Below are positions 1 to 6,564 of a DNA stretch of 16,363 nt, one piece after another. The notes beneath the pieces were generated by a model. It saw only the letters and a list, made by a program, of their open reading frames with translations. It was not told the DNA's origin and ran no database searches. The translations under genes were made by a program, and so were the position numbers. The DNA is taken from contig JBGOUV010000121.1 of the NCBI GenBank assembly GCA_041477815.1, positions 1 to 16,363 on the forward strand, written 5' to 3'. Position 1 is the first letter of the stretch; each line of letters starts with the position of its first letter. The DNA comes from JBGOUV01 sp041477815 (GTDB taxonomy: Bacteria > Acidobacteriota > Terriglobia > Bryobacterales > JACQDG01).

Positions 1-729
1 ACCCTGGCCATCACCGATCACGACACCCTGGAGGGCTACGACGAAGCCGCCCCCCTGGCCCGAGCCGCCGGTCTCGACCTCATCTGCGGCGTAGAGCTGA
101 GCACCAAGTTTCACGACCGTTCCATCCACGTTTTGGGCTACTTCTTCCGCCAACCCCCCGGCCCGGAATTTCGCCGGCGCCTCGACTGCCTCCAGACCTC
201 CCGCCGCGAGCGTAACGGCCGTCTGGCCGCCCGCCTCCGCGAGCTGGGACTGGACGTCCACCCGGACGAGGCCGAGCGCTTCGGCCGCTCCCAAACCGGC
301 CGCCCCCACTTCGCGCGTCTGCTGGTCGAGAAGGGTTACGTTCGCGACCTCCGCGAGGCCTTCGATCGCTACCTCGACGAAAGCGCCCCCGGTTTTGTCG
401 AGCGCCGCGACGCCTCCCTCGACAACGTAATCCGTTGGATCCACGACGCCGGCGGCCTCGCCTCCTGGGCCCACCCCGTCCGCATGGTCCGCCACAGCGG
501 TCTTCCCGTTGACCGCCTCTTCCGGGAGATGGCCGGCCACGGCATGGACGCCATCGAGGCTTACCATACCGACCACTCTCCGGACGTCCAGGCCGAATAC
601 CTCGCCCAGGCCTCCCAAATCGGCTTGGCCGTTACCGGCGGCTCCGATTTCCATGGCGACCCTAAGCCCCATATCCAACTAGGCCAGGTTACCCTCCCCC
701 CCTCCCTGCTCGCCTCCCTCCGCCACTAG
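1..729 (+). CDS. PHP-domain metal-dependent phosphoesterase, 5' truncated (TrpH/YciV-like)
   Basis: Frame 1 is open from the first base to the TAG at 727-729, giving 242 residues; the start lies upstream of the window. Residues 4-9 (ITDHDT) are the second metal-binding motif of the PHP fold, GVELS follows near residue 31, and WAHP and GSDFHG in the C-terminal half supply the later metal-binding His/Asp residues. The first motif (HxHxxxSDG type) must lie just outside the window. Order and spacing match the TrpH/YciV (RNase AM) group, whose characterised members hydrolyse 3',5'-nucleoside bisphosphates or trim short 5' RNA ends in the cytoplasm. A polymerase or histidinol-phosphatase PHP domain is less likely, because the protein ends soon after the last motif. 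The family is fairly sure; the exact substrate is inferred. Confidence 0.85.
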   Translation, partial: TLAITDHDTLEGYDEAAPLARAAGLDLICGVELSTKFHDRSIHVLGYFFRQPPGPEFRRRLDCLQTSRRERNGRLAARLRELGLDVHPDEAERFGRSQTGRPHFARLLVEKGYVRDLREAFDRYLDESAPGFVERRDASLDNVIRWIHDAGGLASWAHPVRMVRHSGLPVDRLFREMAGHGMDAIEAYHTDHSPDVQAEYLAQASQIGLAVTGGSDFHGDPKPHIQLGQVTLPPSLLASLRH

Positions 730-757
730 CCACCACTGGCACCTGCCGCCGGCGGTC

Positions 758-766
758 TGTTATAGT
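758..766 (+). promoter_or_regulatory. Extended -10 promoter element for the coiled-coil membrane protein gene
   Basis: TGT followed by TATAGT is a good TGn extended -10 element. It lies between the PHP gene stop at 729 and the GTG at 799, and predicts a transcript start near 773 with a leader of about 26 nt that includes the AGGAG at 786-790. No clear -35 box is visible, which is usual for extended -10 promoters. This is called by eye from one motif. Confidence 0.5.
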
Positions 767-798
767 GGGTAAGAATCTACACTTTAGGAGTTTGAAAC

Positions 799-1707
799 GT
801 GAGCATCAGTCCTGGCAGCTATACGGGCAGTTCGGATTCAGGTTGGCGTCCGGAGCCCAGTTCAAGCCGTTCCCGAGGGTTTATCACCGTGGTGATCCTG
901 GTGGCCCTGGCGCTGGTGATCGGCGCCACCGTCTATCTGTTTGTGGAGCTGCGCGCCACGCGCCAGACCATCGAGCAGGCCAACCTCAAGATCCAGACCC
1001 ACGAGGAGCATATCGCCAAGCTGGAAGGCTCCGTAATTCGGACCACCAAGCAGGTCGAGGAGAGCACCTCCGCCCTCAAGGGCGAGGTTTCCTCCACCCG
1101 CGGCCAGATCGCCCAGGCCACCAAGCAGGTGGAAACCAAGGTCATGTCCTCCACCCAGGAACTCGCCCAAAAGCTGAGCGCCGAGCAAAAAGCCGGCATC
1201 GCCAAAGTGGGCGGCGAGGTCGAGCAGCTCAAGGCCACCACCGAATCCAAGATTGGCGCTGTCTCCACCGAGGTCGGCACGGTCAAGACCGACGTGAGCC
1301 AGACCAAGACTGAACTCCAGAAGACCATTGCCGAGTTGAAATCGGTGCGGGGCGATTTGGGCGTCCAGAGCGGCCTGGTCGCCACCAACGGCTCCGAGCT
1401 GGCCGCTCTCAAGCGTCTCGGCGAGCGCAACTACTTCGAGTTCGATATCAAGAAGACCAAAGAAGCCCAGCGCATCGGCGGCGCCGTGTCCTTAAAGCTC
1501 AAGGCTACGGACCTGAAGAGAAACCGCTACACGGTGGAAGTCATGGCCGACGACAAAGTCACGGAGAAGAAGGACCGCAGCCTCAATGAGCCGGTGCAGT
1601 TCTACGTAGCTAAAGCGCGGATTCCCTACGAGATCGTAGTGAACCAGGTAGCCAAGGACCGCATCGTCGGCTACCTCGCCACCCCCAAGGACCAGCAAGC
1701 CCGCTAA
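799..1707 (+). CDS. Membrane-anchored coiled-coil protein of unknown function
   Basis: The protein has 302 residues. The GTG start is chosen because AGGAG lies 8 nt upstream (786-790). A polar, Ser/Gly/Pro-rich N-terminus (1-27) precedes one transmembrane helix at about residues 29-49 (ITVVILVALALVIGATVYLF). Residues about 52-205 are a long, charged, Ala/Lys/Glu/Gln/Thr-rich stretch with heptad-like spacing and no Pro, so a coiled coil is predicted. The last ~95 residues, from NYFEFDIKK, look like a compact beta-rich domain with alternating hydrophobic residues (VSLKLKATDL, YTVEVMADD). The topology suggests a single-span protein with a periplasmic rod and terminal domain. I do not recognise a characterised family. 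It is monocistronic by context, with its own promoter upstream and a hairpin plus a converging gene downstream. Confidence 0.85.
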   Translation: MSISPGSYTGSSDSGWRPEPSSSRSRGFITVVILVALALVIGATVYLFVELRATRQTIEQANLKIQTHEEHIAKLEGSVIRTTKQVEESTSALKGEVSSTRGQIAQATKQVETKVMSSTQELAQKLSAEQKAGIAKVGGEVEQLKATTESKIGAVSTEVGTVKTDVSQTKTELQKTIAELKSVRGDLGVQSGLVATNGSELAALKRLGERNYFEFDIKKTKEAQRIGGAVSLKLKATDLKRNRYTVEVMADDKVTEKKDRSLNEPVQFYVAKARIPYEIVVNQVAKDRIVGYLATPKDQQAR

Positions 1708-1719
1708 GACTTGCGTTGT

Positions 1720-1745
1720 GGGGCGGCCCCCTCGGGCGGCCCCCC
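1720..1745. terminator. GC-rich hairpin between converging genes
   Basis: GGGG-C-GGCC at 1720-1728 can pair with GGCC-CCCC at 1738-1745, with one bulged C and a 9-nt loop. It lies between the stop codon at 1705-1707 and the converging stop at 1745-1747. There is no convincing T tract on either strand, so a bidirectional terminator role is inferred from position. The same bases can also be read as a direct repeat of GGGCGGCCCCC. Confidence 0.4.
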
Positions 1746-3031
1746 TACTTCTTCACCGCCTTCGTCCCGGCCTTCTTTGCCCCTGCCGGCGGGGCCTTCC
1801 TCACCGGAGCCGGCGGCTCCCGGCATCCGTCTGCCGCTATCTTCCCGCCCGACATCTTGATCAGGAACGGATTGGGCTGAAAGTCCACCGCCTCCGCGCC
1901 TTCAAACGTGATGTCCGCCCCGGCCTCGATCAGACACCTCGCGGGCGTTTCCGGCGTCGCCAGGCTGATCTCGACGGTCTCTCCCTGACTCATCCCCAAC
2001 TCCACCACCTTGGGCTTCACGCCTGGCTTGGCGCTGATCACCCGGCCCCGCAGCTTGGGCATCGCGGTCCCCTTCATGGTGCCCCAGAAGCCCGCCGAAT
2101 CCGCCCCCGTCAGCCCTTCTTTGAGCGTCATAAAGGTTGCCAGCAGCGGATTGCTCTTCCGCAACTCCTCTTCCTTTTCCCCCTTGACCTCGTCGGCCGA
2201 CTTGATCTTCAGGTCGGCCGGCGGCAGCGGCTGCGTCTTGGCCAATTGCTTCAGCTCGGCCAACCCGCTGTCGTCCCCGTGATACCCTTTGTAAACTTTG
2301 GTGAGGTAGGCGTCGATCTGCTGGCGCCCGGCCGGGGTCAGCGCCCCCACACCATCGTAGGCCGCCGCCCGCGCAAAACTGAACAGCGCCGCCGCGTTCT
2401 TCTCGGGATTGCGCTGCGCCAGAATCACCGTCCCCAACCAATTCGAAATGTGCGCCGCGCCGGGACTGACCTCCAGCGTCTTGATGAACGCCTTCTCGGC
2501 GACATCGTTCTTCTTCTGCTGCATGGCCACCCAGCCGACCCCCTGATGACCGATGAAGTCGGCCTGCTTCTTCAAGTCCGGCCACTGCGCGTCGGGAACC
2601 GGCGCCGGCTTCTGCGCCGCCAGCAGCCAGTTAGACGACTTCTCGGCATCCGCCAGCAGCTTCGGATCCATCGAGCCAGCAAAGGGAGCCAGCCGGGCCA
2701 GCGTCAAGTGTCCCCCGAAGTTTTCGGGAGCAATTCCCATAAGTTCCCGGGCCGAATCGATCGACTTGGCCAGTTGCCCGATCTGGGCGTAGGCATCCAT
2801 GTAGAACGACAGCCGTTCTTCCTTGAACTCGGTTTCGGCGTACTTCTGCTTCCACTGGTCCAGGGTCGCCAGCTTCTTATTGGGGTCGGTCTCTTTATAG
2901 ACGCTATTGATCAGCTCATACTCTTGCTGATCCTTGGGCTTCTTCTGAGCGGCTTGCGGTACGGCCCACCCCACGGCAACCGTCCACAACAAACCGAACG
3001 TCATCAGGTGGCTCATGTGTCGTTTCAGCAT
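1745..3031 (-). CDS. Secreted TPR-type repeat protein
   Basis: The protein has 428 residues from the ATG at 3029-3031. This start gives a normal signal peptide (LKRH, then a hydrophobic stretch MTFGLLWTVAVGWA, then a PQAA cleavage region) and has GGAGAGG upstream. An in-frame ATG at 3065-3067 also has GGTGGAG upstream and cannot be excluded; it would add 12 polar residues ahead of the signal. Residues about 35-240 are helical and TPR-like, with aromatic and small residues at repeat positions (KAFIKTLEVSPGAAHISNWLG is the clearest repeat). A C-terminal beta-rich segment follows (PKLRGRVISAKPGVKPKVVE), then a Lys/Ala/Pro-rich tail ending AGTKAVKK. Exported TPR proteins of this style are frequent in Acidobacteriota and act in protein-protein contacts. 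The specific role is unknown. Confidence 0.8.
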   Translation of the reverse strand: MLKRHMSHLMTFGLLWTVAVGWAVPQAAQKKPKDQQEYELINSVYKETDPNKKLATLDQWKQKYAETEFKEERLSFYMDAYAQIGQLAKSIDSARELMGIAPENFGGHLTLARLAPFAGSMDPKLLADAEKSSNWLLAAQKPAPVPDAQWPDLKKQADFIGHQGVGWVAMQQKKNDVAEKAFIKTLEVSPGAAHISNWLGTVILAQRNPEKNAAALFSFARAAAYDGVGALTPAGRQQIDAYLTKVYKGYHGDDSGLAELKQLAKTQPLPPADLKIKSADEVKGEKEEELRKSNPLLATFMTLKEGLTGADSAGFWGTMKGTAMPKLRGRVISAKPGVKPKVVELGMSQGETVEISLATPETPARCLIEAGADITFEGAEAVDFQPNPFLIKMSGGKIAADGCREPPAPVRKAPPAGAKKAGTKAVKK

Positions 3032-3140
3032 AAGGAAACCCTCTCCATTCTGGCGGCCCATATTCATCCTTTAGACTCCACCCGCCCGCCGGTTGTTTCC
3101 CGGCAGCATCTTCGAGACCGCAGGATGGTCAAAGGCGGAG

Positions 3141-3168
3141 TATATAGCACTGGAAAACACCTTGGCAA
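3141..3168 (-). promoter_or_regulatory. Minus-strand promoter for the TPR protein gene
   Basis: Reading the minus strand, TTGCCA (3168-3163) and TATATA (3146-3141) are separated by 16 nt, and TGC directly precedes TATATA, giving an extended -10. The predicted transcript start is near 3134, about 100 nt before the chosen start codon. It sits between this gene and the divergent symporter gene. Confidence 0.6.
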
Positions 3169-3178
3169 GGGGCAAGAT

Positions 3179-3244
3179 GGGTTTTGGGTGTTGGGTCTTG
3201 GGTTTTGGTCCCCCCAACACCCACCACCCAACACCCACCACCCA
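3179..3244. repeat. Heptad (period-7) tandem repeat pair with G-quadruplex potential
   Basis: The left half (3179-3208) reads as GGGTTTT, GGGTGTT, GGGTCTT, GGGTTTT, GG: four GGG tracts with 4-nt loops, a canonical G-quadruplex pattern on the plus strand. The right half (3213-3243) reads as CCCAACA, CCCACCA, CCCAACA, CCCACCA, CCC, which is quadruplex-capable on the minus strand. GGGTGTTGGG at 3186-3195 is the exact inverse of CCCAACACCC at 3213-3222 and 3227-3236, so a hairpin is also possible. The 17-mer CCAACACCCACCACCCA occurs at 3214-3230 and 3228-3244, and again at 4710-4726. The array ends directly at the symporter ATG (3244). Confidence 0.85.
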
Positions 3245-4758
3245 TGTTACAATCCCGTGCCTTGGCTCCCCCGCGCTACCTGGACCTGGCGGTCATCGCC
3301 CTTTACCTGGTCGCCATCACCGCCTTTGGAGCCCGCTTCCGCCGCTCCCAAAAGTCCCTCCGGGACTACTTCCTGGCCAGCCGAACGGTCCGATGGTGGG
3401 CGATTTCCCTTTCCATTGTAGCCGCCGAAACCAGCACTCTTACCATCATCGGAACCCCAGCCCTCGCCTTTCAAGGCAATATGGGCTTCCTCCAGATCGT
3501 CTGCGGCTACCTGGTGGCCCGCGTCCTGGTCGCGGTGCTCTTCATCCCCCACTACTTCCGGGGCGAGCTCTTCACCGCCTACGAGCTCATGCAGCGCCGC
3601 TTCGGCCAAACCATCCGGCGCTTCACCGCCTCTACCTTCCTGATCGTCCGCGCCTTGGCCGAGGGAGTCCGGGTCTTCGCCATCTCTATCGTCATCTCGA
3701 TTGTCCTGGGCACCGGCGAGCTGGCCTCCATCGCCATCATCACCTTGCTGACCCTCTTCTACACCTTCGAAGGCGGCATGACCGCCGTCATCTGGACCGA
3801 CGTGGTGCAGATGTTTCTCTACGTCGCCGGCGGGCTGCTGAGCTTCTGGCTCATCCTCCACAGCATCCCCGGCGGCTGGACCACCGTTCTCCAAACGGCC
3901 GGTCCCGCCGGCAAGTTCCAGATCTTCGACTTCCGCCTCGAGCTCACCAGCCAATTCTTCACCCGCACCTACAGCTTCTGGGCCGGACTCGCCTGCGGAA
4001 CCTTCCTCGCGACCGGCACCCACGGCACCGACCAGCTCATCGTCCAGCGTCTCCTCAGCGCCCGCAACGAGCGCGAGAGTAAGACCGCCCTGCTAGCCTC
4101 CGGCGTCGTGATCGCCTTCCAGTTCACGCTCTTCCTCCTGATCGGCATCCTCCTCTACGTCTACCATCTCAAAACCGGCCAGCCCGTCCCCCGCCCCCTC
4201 GACCGCGCCTACCCCAGCTTCATCTGGACCCACCTCCCCCCGGGCGCCGCCGGCCTCATCATCGCCGCTGTTCTGGCCGCCGCCATGAGCAACATCTCGG
4301 CCGCCCTCAACTCCCTGGCCTCCACCACTATCATGGACTTCTACAAACCCCTATTCGGCGGCGCCTCGCACAACGAGGCCCACTACCTCCGCCTCTCCCG
4401 CTTCACCACCATAGCCTGGGGCCTGGTCCTGCTCGGCATCGCCACCTTGGCCCGCCACTGGGGCCCGGTCCTCGAGGCCGGACTAGGCGTAATCTCCATC
4501 ACCATCGGCGCCCTCCTCGGCGTCTTCCTCCTGGGTGTCCTAACCCGCCGCGCCACCGAGCCCGGCGCCATCACCGGCATGGCCGCCGGCTTCGCCACCA
4601 TGCTCTACCTCCACCTGGCCACCAAAACCGCCTGGACCTGGTACGTCGTGCTCGTAACCCTGGTCACCTTCGCCGTAGGCTACCTAGCCTCCTTAGCCCT
4701 CCCTCATGACCAACACCCACCACCCATCACCCCACACCCTCCTCAGGTCCTTGGGTAG
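3244..4758 (+). CDS. Sodium:solute symporter (SSS family), candidate amino-sugar importer
   Basis: The protein has 504 residues and about 13 hydrophobic segments, the usual SSS size. The N-terminus YLDLAVIALYLVAITAFG is TM1, then FRRSQKSLRDYFLASRTVRWWAISLS leads into an unwound-helix segment with SIVAAETSTLTIIGTPALAF, a typical SSS signature including polar Thr/Ser positions. AMSNISAALNSLASTTIMDFY around residue 345 matches the conserved SSS segment that contributes to the Na2 sodium site. Neither possible start, ATG 3244 or the in-frame TTG 3262, has a Shine-Dalgarno sequence. A TGTTACAAT extended -10 at 3245-3253 would put the transcript start at about 3260, favouring TTG 3262 on a leaderless mRNA. 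The last 17 residues (from HDQHPPPITP) are encoded by repeat sequence and overlap the next gene by 53 nt. The substrate is inferred from the murQ/nagA/namZ-like context as MurNAc, GlcNAc or a muropeptide sugar; the sequence alone does not fix it. Confidence 0.85.
   Translation: MLQSRALAPPRYLDLAVIALYLVAITAFGARFRRSQKSLRDYFLASRTVRWWAISLSIVAAETSTLTIIGTPALAFQGNMGFLQIVCGYLVARVLVAVLFIPHYFRGELFTAYELMQRRFGQTIRRFTASTFLIVRALAEGVRVFAISIVISIVLGTGELASIAIITLLTLFYTFEGGMTAVIWTDVVQMFLYVAGGLLSFWLILHSIPGGWTTVLQTAGPAGKFQIFDFRLELTSQFFTRTYSFWAGLACGTFLATGTHGTDQLIVQRLLSARNERESKTALLASGVVIAFQFTLFLLIGILLYVYHLKTGQPVPRPLDRAYPSFIWTHLPPGAAGLIIAAVLAAAMSNISAALNSLASTTIMDFYKPLFGGASHNEAHYLRLSRFTTIAWGLVLLGIATLARHWGPVLEAGLGVISITIGALLGVFLLGVLTRRATEPGAITGMAAGFATMLYLHLATKTAWTWYVVLVTLVTFAVGYLASLALPHDQHPPPITPHPPQVLG
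3245..3253 (+). promoter_or_regulatory. Possible extended -10 (TGTTACAAT) overlapping the symporter start
   Basis: TG-T-TACAAT begins inside the ATG at 3244-3246. A transcript start near 3260 would exclude that ATG and leave the in-frame TTG at 3262 as a leaderless start, comparable to murQ. There is no -35 element, because the upstream sequence is the C-rich heptad repeat. Confidence 0.35.
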
Positions 4759-6094
4759 CTGGGAAGCCGCCGCCATTGTAGTAGGCACCATCATCGGCAG
4801 CGGCATCTTCCTGGTCCCCAAGACCATGGTCCTGAACGTCGGCACCCCCGGAAAAGTACTATTCGTATGGGTAGTTGGAGGCTTATTGTCCCTCTTCGGC
4901 GCCCTCACCTACGCCGAGCTCGCCGCCGCACTCCCCCAGGCCGGCGGCGAGTATGTCTACCTCCGCGAAGCCTACGGTCCCTTCTGGAGTTTCGTCTACG
5001 GTTGGACCTCCTTGACCGTCGCCAAGAGTGGCTCTATCGCCACACTTGCTACCGCTTTTGCTTACTACCTCGCTAATTTCTTTCCCGCCCTGGACCAGGT
5101 CCTGGTGCGCCTGCCCTGGCGGATCGGCCCCGGCTGGCAACCCCTGACCATCTCCTCTGGGCAGGTCTTCGCCATGGCTCTCATCGCGCTGCTCGGCCTG
5201 GTGAACTACTTCGGCGTCAAGCTGGGCGGCCGCATTCAGGCTCACGTTACCGCCCTGAAGGTCGGCCTGATCCTGGCTCTCACTCTCGCCATCGCTATCT
5301 GGGGCGCCGGCTCGGCGGATAATTTCCGCACCGCCGTCCCCGCCGTCGGCGGCGTCGCCGGCTGGGTAGCCGCCCTGGTGGCCGCCCTGTGGGCCTACGA
5401 CGGCTGGAACAACGTCAACATGGTTTCCAGCGAAATCATCGAGCCGCAGCGCAATATTCCCCGCGCCCTCATCCTGGGTACGCTGGGTGTATTGGGGCTG
5501 TACCTGCTGGCCAATTTGGCCTATTTCTTTGTTCTCTCCGCCCCGGAAGTAGCCGCCAGCGACCGCGTGGCCGCCGCCGCGGCCCGAAAATTCCTCGGCC
5601 CCGCCGGCGGCGGAGCGGTCGCTTTGGCCGCCCTCATCTCCATCTTTGCCGCCCTTAATGGCTCCCTCTTATCCGGCTCCCGCGTCCCCTTCGCCATGGC
5701 CCAGGACGGGTATTTCCTCTCCGCCGTCGGCCGCGTCCACCCGCGCTACCGCACCCCCCACGTCTCCCTTCTCCTGCTCTCCGCCTGGGCCATGATCCTG
5801 ACCCTTTCCGGGCGCTATGAGGAACTCTATACCTACGTCATATTCGCCAGTTGGATTCTTTACGGCATGACTACCGCAGCGGTCTTCGTTCTGCGCCGAA
5901 AGCGCCCCGATTTATCGCGCCCTTATCGTACTATTGGTTACCCCGTACTCCCCGCTTTGTTTGTCCTGGCCGCGGCTTTTTTGGTCGCCGTCACTTTGGT
6001 CCATTCTCCCCGCGAGTCCGGTATGGGCCTCCTGGTCATAGCCGCCGGTCTCCCATTTTTTCTGTATTGGAAGGCCCACCGCCGCTCCCGGTAG
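4706..6094 (+). CDS. APC-superfamily amino-acid permease (LAT/SteT-like)
   Basis: The protein has 462 residues with 12 predicted membrane helices. The first helix carries VGTIIGSGIFLVPK, the GSGIF unwound segment that binds the substrate alpha-amino and carboxyl groups in APC transporters. ALWAYDGWNNVNMVSSEI around residues 230-250 and EPQRNIPRAL match the LAT/SteT-like group, where YDGWN is a hallmark in TM6. The N-terminus MTNTHHPSPHTLL is encoded by the heptad repeat, so the family-conserved part begins only at SLGSWEAAAIV; a TTG at 4751 is an alternative start. There is no Shine-Dalgarno sequence. The gene overlaps the symporter by 53 nt in another frame, consistent with translational coupling in one operon. 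Likely substrates are amino acids, plausibly those released from wall peptides, but this is inference. Confidence 0.85.
   Translation: MTNTHHPSPHTLLRSLGSWEAAAIVVGTIIGSGIFLVPKTMVLNVGTPGKVLFVWVVGGLLSLFGALTYAELAAALPQAGGEYVYLREAYGPFWSFVYGWTSLTVAKSGSIATLATAFAYYLANFFPALDQVLVRLPWRIGPGWQPLTISSGQVFAMALIALLGLVNYFGVKLGGRIQAHVTALKVGLILALTLAIAIWGAGSADNFRTAVPAVGGVAGWVAALVAALWAYDGWNNVNMVSSEIIEPQRNIPRALILGTLGVLGLYLLANLAYFFVLSAPEVAASDRVAAAAARKFLGPAGGGAVALAALISIFAALNGSLLSGSRVPFAMAQDGYFLSAVGRVHPRYRTPHVSLLLLSAWAMILTLSGRYEELYTYVIFASWILYGMTTAAVFVLRRKRPDLSRPYRTIGYPVLPALFVLAAAFLVAVTLVHSPRESGMGLLVIAAGLPFFLYWKAHRRSR
4710..4745. repeat. Heptad-type CCCACC repeat inside the symporter/permease overlap
   Basis: CCAACACCCACCACCCA at 4710-4726 is identical to two copies before the symporter gene (3214-3230, 3228-3244). 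It continues as TCACCCCACACCCTCCTC. It is read in two frames: as the terminal HDQHPPPITPHPP of the symporter and as TNTHHPSPHTLL of the permease. Confidence 0.75.
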
Positions 6095-6124
6095 GTCTCT
6101 GTTCTGAATCTGGAACAAAAATGC

Positions 6125-6153
6125 TTGATTCACAGGCCGATCTCTGGTATAAA
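6125..6153 (+). promoter_or_regulatory. Promoter TTGATT-N17-TATAAA with TG extension
   Basis: TTGATT at 6125-6130 and TATAAA at 6148-6153 are separated by 17 nt, and TGG directly precedes the -10. This is the best canonical promoter in the window. It lies 30 nt after the permease stop and drives the leader and the small AT-hook-like gene. The predicted start is near 6160. Confidence 0.65.
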
Positions 6154-6165
6154 AGACTTGCTCCA

Positions 6166-6258
6166 ATGAAGGTCGCAGTTCTTGTTCTGTTTTCAGAACA
6201 ACAAGCCGCCAAACCTTTGAACGACGCGCAATTTTCGTTCGGGGAGCAAATTCTGTGA
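6166..6258 (+). CDS. Possible 30-residue leader peptide
   Basis: An ATG at 6166 lies only a few bases after the predicted transcript start (about 6160) and opens a frame to TGA at 6256-6258. The peptide begins MKVAVLVLFSEQQAAK and ends FGEQIL. Its first half spans the hairpin TTGTTCTG (6182-6189), TTTT, CAGAACAA (6194-6201). It stops 8 nt before the AGGAG (6267-6271) of the next gene. It could be a leaderless regulatory peptide or chance; no runs of a single regulatory codon are seen. Confidence 0.25.
   Translation: MKVAVLVLFSEQQAAKPLNDAQFSFGEQIL
6182..6201 (+). promoter_or_regulatory. Hairpin in the leader of the AT-hook-like gene
   Basis: This is a perfect 8-bp stem, TTGTTCTG with CAGAACAA, and a TTTT loop, within the 118-nt leader between the promoter and the start at 6278. 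There is no following T tract, so it is not an obvious terminator. The rest of the 6095-6277 gap holds only the promoter and the small leader frame. Confidence 0.4.
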
Positions 6259-6277
6259 ATCTTTTTAGGAGCCGTGC

Positions 6278-6484
6278 ATGGATGTCAACAAGATTTTAGT
6301 CGAACTCCGACAGGAACGGATACAGATTGAGGAGGCAATTGTCTCCCTGGAACGGCTCGCCCGTTCCCGGGGACGCCGCCGCGGCCGCCCGCCCGCCTGG
6401 CTCTCCGCCATGAGCGCGCCCAAGCGCCGCGGTCGCCCGCCGGGAAGCAAGAACGGCTCTAGAAAAGAAGCTATTACCCATTAG
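6278..6484 (+). CDS. Small basic protein with two AT-hook-like motifs
   Basis: The protein has 68 residues. The ATG start is set by AGGAG at 6267-6271, 6 nt upstream. Residues 1-29 form an amphipathic, charged helix (VNKILVELRQERIQIEEAIVS). The C-terminal half carries two copies of the AT-hook core, RRRGRPPAW at about residues 33-41 and KRRGRPPGSKN at about 50-60; GRP flanked by Arg/Lys is what inserts into AT-rich minor grooves. The layout suggests an oligomerising helix plus a DNA-binding tail, so a nucleoid-associated or regulatory protein is plausible but unproven. The final residues (RKEAITH) and the stop are encoded by the left arm of a heptad palindrome. It has its own strong promoter. 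Confidence 0.8.
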   Translation: MDVNKILVELRQERIQIEEAIVSLERLARSRGRRRGRPPAWLSAMSAPKRRGRPPGSKNGSRKEAITH

Positions 6485-6564
6485 CTTTTAGCTGTCAGCA
6501 ACCAGGAGCACCCCCCCGGTGCGATACCCGGGTTGCTAATGGCTAATAGCTAACAGCTTCTTTT
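6463..6564. repeat. Period-7 TTAGC palindrome between converging genes, likely bidirectional terminator
   Basis: The outer arms AAAAGAAGCT (6463-6472) and AGCTTCTTTT (6555-6564) pair perfectly over 10 bp. Inner pairs include ATTAGC (6480-6485) with GCTAAT (6535-6540 or 6542-6547) and AGCAACC (6497-6503) with GGTTGCT (6531-6537). The apex has GCACC (6508-6512) pairing with GGTGC (6518-6522). Both arms read as imperfect heptads (AGCTATT, ACCCATT, AGCTTTT, AGCTGTC, AGCAACC; and GCTAATG, GCTAATA, GCTAACA, GCTT). Each strand ends the hairpin in TTTT, which suits termination of both converging transcripts. Confidence 0.75.

Noticed and set aside
3179..3243. Short direct repeats considered as a CRISPR array
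   Set aside because: Units are 7 bp with no spacers and no cas genes nearby. It is a tandem repeat.
3184..3243. Earlier TTG start for the symporter within the heptad array
   Set aside because: It would add low-complexity repeat translation (GVGSWVLVPPTP...) ahead of TM1, with no ribosome binding site.
1718..3421. Long plus-strand open frame (567 codons) opposite the TPR protein gene
   Set aside because: Arg/Pro/Leu/His-rich with no domain, and antisense to a gene with a signal peptide and its own promoter. It is a GC-rich shadow frame.
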